A DNA stretch of 8,804 bases from Acidobacteriota bacterium (GTDB lineage: Bacteria; Acidobacteriota; Terriglobia; UBA7540): contig QHZK01000293.1 of NCBI GenBank assembly GCA_003224635.1, forward strand, positions 1-8,804, in the 5' to 3' direction. Every line of letters begins with the position of its first letter. The first letter of the stretch is position 1. Both the position numbers and the translations under genes were made by a program. The notes below the pieces were generated by a model, which had not been told where the DNA came from, made no database searches, and saw nothing but the letters and a program-made list of their open reading frames with translations. This document shows positions 1 through 4,515 of this stretch, one piece after another.

Positions 1-534
1 AATCCACTTTTCATTGACGAGGCGCTGCGCGAAATCGAGGAGTGTCGTAAGCAGCTTGGCTTCGTTTGGGTCGGGGAACTCTGTAATTATACAGTGCCCT
101 ATCGCTACACGATCAAGGAGTTCGAGGTATTGGTCCGACAGGTTGAGAAGCTCAACATGGTGCTCGATGTCCATACCGAACTCGAGGAGATGGAATACAT
201 CATTCAAAAATATCCGAACGCTACGATTGTCTTGCCGCATTTTGGCGACGGCCACGAATACGAACACATCTTTAAGCGGATCGACCTGGTTGCACAACAC
301 CCGAACTGTTGTATCGACACTTCCGGATACGGCCACGACCGTGTCGGCATACTCGAATACGCTGTGAAGACCATCGGGCCGGACCGAATCCTGTTCGGCT
401 CGGACTTCTCAATCAACGATCCGAGCACAGTGAAGGCCCGCGTCCACAATACCTTCCTCACCGAGGAGCAGAGAAGAAAGATCTTTGCGGAGAATTTGCT
501 GGCCTTGCTTCGCAAGGTTCAAATTGATCGATAG
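1..534 (+). CDS. Amidohydrolase (amidohydrolase_2 family), 3' part
   Basis: This is the C-terminal 177 residues of a TIM-barrel metal-dependent hydrolase; the reading frame is open from base 1, so the start lies outside the window. Family-like landmarks are a histidine on a barrel strand (LDVHTE), a second one in VLPHFGDG, and the late motif FGSDFS with the aspartate (GSD) that in this family normally acts as the catalytic or metal-contacting residue. The protein ends with the helix IFAENLLALL, which corresponds to the usual 'GNAxRL' C-terminal helix. The N-terminal HxH metal motif would lie upstream and cannot be checked. Family members hydrolyse or decarboxylate varied small cyclic substrates, and the sequence gives no basis for choosing one. 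An internal GTG at 94 is not the start, because coding sequence clearly continues upstream of it. No signal peptide can be assessed. The gene ends 427 bases before the next one, so an operon with it is unlikely. Confidence 0.85.
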   Translation, partial: NPLFIDEALREIEECRKQLGFVWVGELCNYTVPYRYTIKEFEVLVRQVEKLNMVLDVHTELEEMEYIIQKYPNATIVLPHFGDGHEYEHIFKRIDLVAQHPNCCIDTSGYGHDRVGILEYAVKTIGPDRILFGSDFSINDPSTVKARVHNTFLTEEQRRKIFAENLLALLRKVQIDR

Positions 535-961
535 GCGCGGGTATTGACCGGCTCAGGTTGATTCGCGAATGGCTTGAAGCTTGTGGAGGTTTGACCTCAG
601 GAATCGAGCCGCGCCTGTGGAGACTATGCCAAATGACACTCTGTCTCTCACTCTATTATAGGGAACGTCCCGACGGTGTCGATCCGGCGAGCGTGGATAG
701 GGAAGGCGAGGTCCGGAGCCGCTACCTCGTGGGACGGAGTGGGGCGATCTTCAGACGACCGTCTGGGATGTCAACTACCCTCTGGGCCCGTGTGCTCACA
801 GTTTTCGCTGACGCGCGCGATCACCTGCACCGCAGGCTGCACGAGCACGGCGTCAGGCGCTGAGCCGCGGTATCCGCCGACCACCGCCCTGCGCGACCGG
901 CTGCGGAGGCCTCGGCCGAATGCCTGGCTATCGCTATTTTGAGGCGAGTGAGGTTCCCGCC
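535..961. other. Intergenic region, no convincing gene
   Basis: No supported gene is seen in these 427 bases. A TTG-started frame at 558-863 encodes 101 arginine-rich residues with no recognisable domain and no clear ribosome binding site, so I do not call it. Possible regulatory features, all weak: TATTAT at 654-659 resembles a -10 box, but the nearest -35-like hexamer (ATGACA, 633-638) is only 15 bases away. An interrupted palindrome GGGA-ACG-TCCC follows at 661-671. A tighter palindrome, CAGACG-AC-CGTCTG, lies at 752-765. Any of these could serve the downstream hydrolase gene, but it would then have a leader of nearly 300 bases. No terminator with a T-run is visible after the amidohydrolase gene. 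Confidence 0.5.
950..953 (+). promoter_or_regulatory. Ribosome binding site deciding the hydrolase start
   Basis: GAGG lies 8 bases before the ATG at 962. This start places a basic N-terminus and hydrophobic core directly at the front of the protein, as expected for a signal peptide. An in-frame alternative start at 920 would add 14 residues ahead of the signal peptide and has no comparable site, so 962 is preferred. Confidence 0.6.
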
Positions 962-3010
962 ATGAAGGTTTCCACCAGGATCCGGCCAATAATTTCCCCC
1001 GCGTACATGGCAGTTGTGACCTTGACCGTTGTGGGGTCGGCGCTTGCGCAGAGCGATGCCGGGGCCCGGCAGGAGATGGTCTGCAACTACTTGAAGAAGG
1101 CCGCCGCGGAGATCTCATCGCAATGCTTGTCGGATGTCCGGGATATGGCTGACTGGAAAGCCCAGCGCACACTTCTGCGGCGTCGTTTGATGTACATGCT
1201 TGGGCTCGATCCCTTACCGAAGCGCACGCCCCTTCATGTGCAGATTACGGGCACCTTGGAGCGCCCGAACTATCGAATCGAAAAGGTTGTTTTCCAGAGC
1301 CTGCCCGGTCTTTACGCTACCGGGAATTTCTATGTGCCGCGCCACGCGTCCGGCCCGCATCCGACCATTCTCTATCTGTGCGGTCATGCCCCAGGTCCGT
1401 TAGGGGCAAAATCGAATTACCAGGACCGCGCCGCATGGTTTGCCTCCAACGGCTACTGTTGCCTGATCCTTGACACGCTTGAATTCGGCGAGGTGCCGGG
1501 AATCCACCACGGTATTCATGATTTGAATATGTGGAACTGGCTCTCCCTGGGATACACGCCGGCGGGAACCGAGGTGTGGAATGCCATCCGCGCGCTGGAT
1601 TACCTGGACACGCGTCCCGAGGCCGACAAGTCTCGTATCGGCTTAACGGGCATTTCGGGGGGCGGGGCTATAACGTGGTACGTTGCGGCCGTCGACGAGC
1701 GCGTGGCGGCGGCGGCCCCAGTCTGTTCCACTTATGCGTTCGGTTCGCAAGCGGCCCATTGGGTGGCAGCGGGACAATGCGACTGCATTTACTTCCACAA
1801 TACGTATCTCGTGGACTTACCCCTTGTGGGAGCGCTGATCGCACCGCGCCCCTTACTGATCCTGGGAGGCCGGCGGGATCCTGACTTTCCACCCGACGGT
1901 TTCCACGAAGTCTTCCAAAAAGCGAAGAGGATCTATGATCTCTATGCGTCGCCGGACGGAGGCCCGGAGCGAATCGGGCTGGTGGATGACGACGTGGGAC
2001 ACGAGGACTCCCCGTTGATCCTCGCCGAAACGCGTCGATGGATGGACCAGTGGGTAAAAAAGGGCGCGCCTTCTCGTGATCCCGAGATCTTCGAACGGGA
2101 AAAGCCTGAGGATTTGGCCGTGTTGTCGCGCCTGCCTGCCGATGCCGTCAACTACAGGATTCAGAATCTGCTGATTTCCAAGGCTCCGCTGAGGAATTGG
2201 GAGGGGGCGGCGGCGTGGAACGCGCACCGCCAACAGTTGCTCGCAGAACTGAAGGACAAGGTATTTCGATGGTTCCCCGAGAAACCGGTTGAATTCGAGA
2301 CGGCGGTTAAGCAGACGCAGCCGGGTTGGTTGGCGTCTTACGCGGATTACCGCGAGGTTGAATTCACGAGCGAGCCTGGGATCCGAGTTCGGGCACGCGT
2401 TCTCTCGCCAAAGGGAGATGCAGGCAAAGCGCCGGTCCTTCTTTACGTCAAGCGGGCTGGGGATTCCAACTACTTCTTCGACACGGACGAGCTTCTACCC
2501 GTCCTTGGCCGCTACAAAGTGGTCATTTTTTTTCCGAGATTAACCGAGCAGCCCGTAAGTGCTCCGGAGTACGCTGAGATTGAACGAACCGCGTCATGGA
2601 CGGGCCGCACCGTAGCGAGCATGCAGATCTGGGATATCCTGCGCGCAATTCAATGGGTCGTTGCTGAGGATCGAACCTCTCCGCCCCCCATCACTGTGTA
2701 CGGAAAGGAGGGTATGGGCGTTCTGGGCCTTTACGCTGCCCTTTTCGACGAACACGTGAAGCAGCTGATCCTGGCCAATCCCCCGCCATCCCACTTGCAA
2801 GGCCCGGCGCTCCTGAACATTTTGCGCGTCTCGGACATTCCGGAAGTGGCCGCTGCCTTCGCGCCGCGACGGCTCGTGTTCATAACTGAGCCCTCCAGGC
2901 CCTTCGATTACACTCGTAGGGTGTACAATCTCCTCGGGAAACCGGCCAGTCTGGTCCATGCAGGAAGCTTACCCGAAGCGTTGCAGGTTTGGAATTACGG
3001 GTCGCCATGA
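962..3010 (+). CDS. Secreted two-domain alpha/beta hydrolase, acetyl xylan esterase-like
   Basis: A 682-residue exported protein. Residues 1-29 form a signal peptide (basic start, hydrophobic core, likely cleavage after SALA). The first catalytic domain, about residues 70-375, has the AXE1/dienelactone-hydrolase look: YLCGHAPG near the oxyanion region, the nucleophile elbow GISGGG with Ser232, acid Asp306 in GGRRDPDFP and His347 in VGHEDSP, a complete Ser-Asp-His triad. The second half, about residues 430-682, repeats the fold (PVLLYVKRAG, then VYGKEGMGVLGLYAAL), but the elbow position carries Glu583 instead of serine and no matching histidine motif is seen, so it is probably non-catalytic. 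The likely role is hydrolysis of ester groups, perhaps acetyl groups on plant or microbial polysaccharides, outside the cytoplasm; substrate is inferred from family only. The stop codon overlaps the start of the TPR gene (ATGA), implying co-translation. Alternatives are a prolyl-oligopeptidase-like peptidase or another carboxylesterase. Confidence 0.85.
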   Translation: MKVSTRIRPIISPAYMAVVTLTVVGSALAQSDAGARQEMVCNYLKKAAAEISSQCLSDVRDMADWKAQRTLLRRRLMYMLGLDPLPKRTPLHVQITGTLERPNYRIEKVVFQSLPGLYATGNFYVPRHASGPHPTILYLCGHAPGPLGAKSNYQDRAAWFASNGYCCLILDTLEFGEVPGIHHGIHDLNMWNWLSLGYTPAGTEVWNAIRALDYLDTRPEADKSRIGLTGISGGGAITWYVAAVDERVAAAAPVCSTYAFGSQAAHWVAAGQCDCIYFHNTYLVDLPLVGALIAPRPLLILGGRRDPDFPPDGFHEVFQKAKRIYDLYASPDGGPERIGLVDDDVGHEDSPLILAETRRWMDQWVKKGAPSRDPEIFEREKPEDLAVLSRLPADAVNYRIQNLLISKAPLRNWEGAAAWNAHRQQLLAELKDKVFRWFPEKPVEFETAVKQTQPGWLASYADYREVEFTSEPGIRVRARVLSPKGDAGKAPVLLYVKRAGDSNYFFDTDELLPVLGRYKVVIFFPRLTEQPVSAPEYAEIERTASWTGRTVASMQIWDILRAIQWVVAEDRTSPPPITVYGKEGMGVLGLYAALFDEHVKQLILANPPPSHLQGPALLNILRVSDIPEVAAAFAPRRLVFITEPSRPFDYTRRVYNLLGKPASLVHAGSLPEALQVWNYGSP

Positions 3011-3774
3011 GATTTCTGATTGTTCTGCTGTTGATCCTCGCCCCCGCCCACTCGGCAGGCCGCTGCGAGTTGGCGATCATCCCGGTGACTCCGGTGACGC
3101 CTTTGGAAGCGGCACCCCACTTCTGTAACCTCTTGCAGGCCGACCCAACCAATGCGACCGCACTCATGGGTTTGTTGGAAAGGCAGTTGCTCCTGCACCA
3201 GCGATCCGAAGCCCGGCTTTCCGCGCAAAGGCTGACACGCTTCCTCAGCCCCCGCGATCCTCGATACTTGCGGGTCGCAAGCCTCTTGGCGGCCCACCAG
3301 GACTACGTTGCCGCCATCCCGTTGATGGAGAATGTGCAGCGCGAGTTCCCGCAATCTTACGAGGTGAACTTCAATCTGGCACTCGCCTTCAATCATGAGC
3401 CCCCGGCGGAAGCCTACAACCTGCTAGCCATGGTGGAGGAGCAGCGACAACGCTACCTCGAGGCAGTCCGTGGGTTCCAAAAGGCCGCCGAACGGGAACC
3501 CCACAACGAAGATTATCGCTTTGACTATGGGTACGAGTTGTTGCGGCACCAGACGACCGGTGCAGCGATCGCTGTTTTTGGCACCGGCGTCCGCGACTTC
3601 CCGAACTCAGGGAAGATGCGCGTCGGACTGGGCTGCGCGTACAATTGGGCTGGAAATGTTTCACGGGAAACATTCGAGGCGCCGGCTTCCCCTCGGCAAC
3701 TCGTTGATTTTGTGGGTGAAATAATTTGTCCCATGCGTCCCACGCGTCCCCATTGTCTCATTTTTATGTGCTAG
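3007..3774 (+). CDS. Secreted TPR protein, probably truncated at its C-terminus
   Basis: A 255-residue protein starting at the ATG that overlaps the hydrolase stop by four bases; an in-frame TTG at 2989 is rejected because it would put residues ahead of a clean signal peptide (MRFLIVLLLILAPAHSA, cleavage near residue 17). The mature part, about residues 30-216, consists of TPR-type helix pairs, for example RYLEAVRGFQKAAEREPHNE and TTGAAIAVFGTGVRDFPNS. TPRs mediate protein-protein contacts; a periplasmic scaffold role alongside the hydrolase is an inference. From residue 217 (base 3655) the sequence stops looking like a TPR: where a helix pair of the type 'YxLAGxYxEA' would be expected, the frame instead reads through a parS-like palindrome and a tandem repeat for 39 residues to TAG. 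The helix spacing around residues 124-130 also looks short, suggesting an internal in-frame deletion. It may be a decaying gene. The cysteine at residue 20 is not in a lipobox. Confidence 0.7.
   Translation: MRFLIVLLLILAPAHSAGRCELAIIPVTPVTPLEAAPHFCNLLQADPTNATALMGLLERQLLLHQRSEARLSAQRLTRFLSPRDPRYLRVASLLAAHQDYVAAIPLMENVQREFPQSYEVNFNLALAFNHEPPAEAYNLLAMVEEQRQRYLEAVRGFQKAAEREPHNEDYRFDYGYELLRHQTTGAAIAVFGTGVRDFPNSGKMRVGLGCAYNWAGNVSRETFEAPASPRQLVDFVGEIICPMRPTRPHCLIFMC
3657..3672. other. parS-like centromere site (15 of 16 to canonical)
   Basis: The 16-mer TGTTTCACGGGAAACA matches the well-known ParB-binding palindrome TGTTTCACGTGAAACA at every position except 3666 (G in place of T). The symmetry extends outward: AATGTTTC (3655-3662) and GAAACATT (3667-3674) are perfect 8-base arms around ACGG. 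The right half, CGGGAAA, also resembles half of the Noc site of Firmicutes (CCCGGGAAA type), making this a parS/Noc-like hybrid in appearance. It lies at the point where the TPR gene loses family-like sequence. Whether ParB binds a site with this core substitution cannot be told from sequence; it may be a decayed or weak site. Confidence 0.5.
3728..3763. repeat. Degenerate 9-bp tandem repeat, four units
   Basis: Four consecutive 9-base units read GTCCCATGC, GTCCCACGC, GTCCCCATT and GTCTCATTT. The first two differ by one base and the last two are more diverged. The array sits in the non-TPR tail of the preceding frame, where it would encode a proline/arginine-containing stretch, and is more likely non-coding repeat DNA than protein sequence. 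Confidence 0.5.
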
Positions 3775-3788
3775 TCTGGGATGGCGGA

Positions 3789-3817
3789 GCGTCTGCCTCG
3801 GGGAGACGCATCCGAGG
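3789..3817. repeat. Inverted repeat with two alternative stems
   Basis: GCGTCT (3789-3794) pairs perfectly with AGACGC (3804-3809) around a 9-base loop. Within that loop, CCTCGG (3796-3801) can instead pair with CCGAGG (3812-3817), so the two stems are mutually exclusive. No T-run follows on either strand, so it is not a typical intrinsic terminator. It looks like a REP-type palindromic unit, but a genome-wide copy count would be required to say so. Confidence 0.4.
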
Positions 3818-3836
3818 ACGCGTTTGACTCACATGG

Positions 3837-3858
3837 GCTGCGGTGCCCCTGCCGCAGC
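3837..3858. repeat. Inverted repeat across the transposase break point
   Basis: GCTGCGG (3837-3843) and CCGCAGC (3852-3858) form a perfect 7-base stem around an 8-base loop. The right arm lies in the last family-like codons of the transposase remnant (ETLRQ, ending at 3849), while the left arm lies in the flanking DNA. The palindrome therefore spans the deletion or rearrangement junction. Confidence 0.45.
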
Positions 3859-4192
3859 GTCTCCTTGCTCACTTCTACCTCGTGCTCCTTCGCCAGGTAC
3901 TCGCAGGCCAGGGTGGGCCCAAAGTCGCTGTACTTCGCCTGCACCAGCTTCAGCGTTTGGGTGCGCAGGCTTTCCGGCAAGCGCCGGTTCGACCGACGCC
4001 TCCCCCCCGATGCACGACTCCCCGGTCGCCTTCCTGCTTCACCCGCACCAGCAGCTTTCTCACCCAGCGATCGCTGATCCCCAACCGCTGCGCCGCCGCC
4101 CGCTGCGTCAAATGCTTGCGCTTCACTTCATGCAAAACCTTCAGCCGATCCCGATCCTTCGTGCTTAACACCAGCACCTCCTGTTCGCTCAT
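3849..4192 (-). pseudogene. Transposase fragment, frameshifted and truncated
   Basis: Reading leftward from ATG at 4192, the protein begins MSEQEVLVLSTKDRDRL and contains a helix-turn-helix (about residues 16-50: LTQRAAAQRLGISDRWVRKL) typical of ISNCY/IS1202-like transposases. After VVHR the frame is lost at a run of seven G on the minus strand (4002-4008); adding one G restores GRRRSNRRLPESLRTQTLKL, and the second segment continues through FGPTLACEYLAKEHEVEVSKETLRQ. After ETLRQ (base 3849) the family sequence stops and unrelated residues run to a stop at 3771. The integrase-like catalytic domain, where the DDE residues reside, is absent. The frameshift could be a real mutation, a homopolymer sequencing error, or a programmed shift, but the truncation alone makes the gene non-functional. 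Confidence 0.75.
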
Positions 4193-4217
4193 CCAGCCAG
4201 TTTGCCGGTTTTGAACA

Positions 4218-4260
4218 AGAACTTTCTACTTTGCTGGAATAGGAACTTCTCATTTTGCTG
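4218..4260. repeat. Two subterminal repeats of the IS remnant
   Basis: Two 19-base copies, at 4218-4236 and 4242-4260, agree at 14 of 19 positions and share the ends GAACTT and TTTGCTG; their spacing is 24 bases, a little over two helical turns. Located just upstream of the transposase start and at the surviving end of the element, they are most likely transposase-binding repeats. Confidence 0.5.
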
Positions 4261-4281
4261 TGACATGCAGAAAGCAAACGA

Positions 4282-4309
4282 TTGACATATTCGGGCGATT
4301 GATTATAAT
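4282..4309 (+). promoter_or_regulatory. Sigma-70-type promoter of the receptor gene, perfect hexamers
   Basis: TTGACA at 4282-4287 and TATAAT at 4304-4309 are both exact consensus hexamers, separated by 16 bases, so transcription should start near 4316. It is oriented toward the TonB-dependent receptor gene, leaving a leader of about 200 bases. The -10 region is part of the self-complementary octamer ATTATAAT (4302-4309), so the opposite strand also carries TATAAT, without a good -35 partner. The promoter starts 17 bases outside the inferred IS end. Confidence 0.75.
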
Positions 4310-4315
4310 TCTTGC

Positions 4316-4515
4316 GCTTTGCACTAGCGACTTCAGGCGGTTCGAGCCAATCCATCTCAGAGGTTTGGTGAGGTCGCAAGGTGCGGAAGCGATTCCGGTT
4401 TGCATCGGGCCAAAGCTCGGGCAGGTCTAGGCTGAACCCCTTTCATCGCGTCGGGCAGCGTGTGCGTCGGCGTGTGCTGAAAAGCGCATCCGTTTGCGCA
4501 TCGAGGAGGTTCGCA
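4316..4515 (+). promoter_or_regulatory. Long 5' leader of the receptor gene with small hairpins
   Basis: This is the presumed untranslated leader between the promoter and the ATG at 4516. It contains CGGAA-GCGA-TTCCG (a 5-bp stem closed by a GNRA-type tetraloop, starting at about 4383) and a hairpin GCGCA-TCCGTT-TGCGC at 4484-4499 that ends four bases before the Shine-Dalgarno. I recognise no known riboswitch. The frame of the receptor stays open through the leader back to a GTG at 4381, which has its own GAGGT six bases upstream. Confidence 0.4.
4503..4510 (+). promoter_or_regulatory. Strong Shine-Dalgarno deciding the receptor start
   Basis: GAGGAGGT contains a near-perfect Shine-Dalgarno core and lies 5 bases before the ATG at 4516. 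The start it serves puts a signal peptide directly at the N-terminus, which favours 4516 over the in-frame GTG at 4381. Confidence 0.75.

Larger units (their letters stand above)
3849..4265 (-). mobile_element. Remnant of an ISNCY (IS1202-like) insertion sequence
   Basis: The remnant comprises the 5' end of a transposase gene on the minus strand plus about 73 bases of upstream terminal sequence holding two related 19-mers. The outer boundary is placed at about 4265, where the minus strand reads TGTCACAGC, a plausible IS terminus just beyond the outer 19-mer. The other end of the element and the whole catalytic part of the transposase are missing, so it cannot move by itself. No target-site duplication can be defined, because one end is lost. 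Confidence 0.6.

Noticed and set aside
558..863. 101-residue plus-strand frame starting with TTG
   Set aside because: Arginine-rich low-information sequence, no clear ribosome binding site, no recognisable domain, and overlapping frames of similar quality in the same region.
920..961. Upstream in-frame start of the hydrolase gene
   Set aside because: It would put 14 residues before a clean signal peptide and lacks a good ribosome site, whereas 962 has GAGG at 8 bases.
2989..3006. Upstream TTG start of the TPR gene
   Set aside because: Starting there adds residues ahead of the signal peptide; the ATG at 3007 gives the classic ATGA overlap.
3064..3066. TPR protein as a lipoprotein via Cys20
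   Set aside because: The preceding residues AGR do not form a lipobox; arginine at the -1 position is incompatible.
3781..4214. Several overlapping plus-strand frames of about 100-120 residues
   Set aside because: They are antisense to the transposase remnant and its repeats and have proline/arginine/serine-rich shadow composition.
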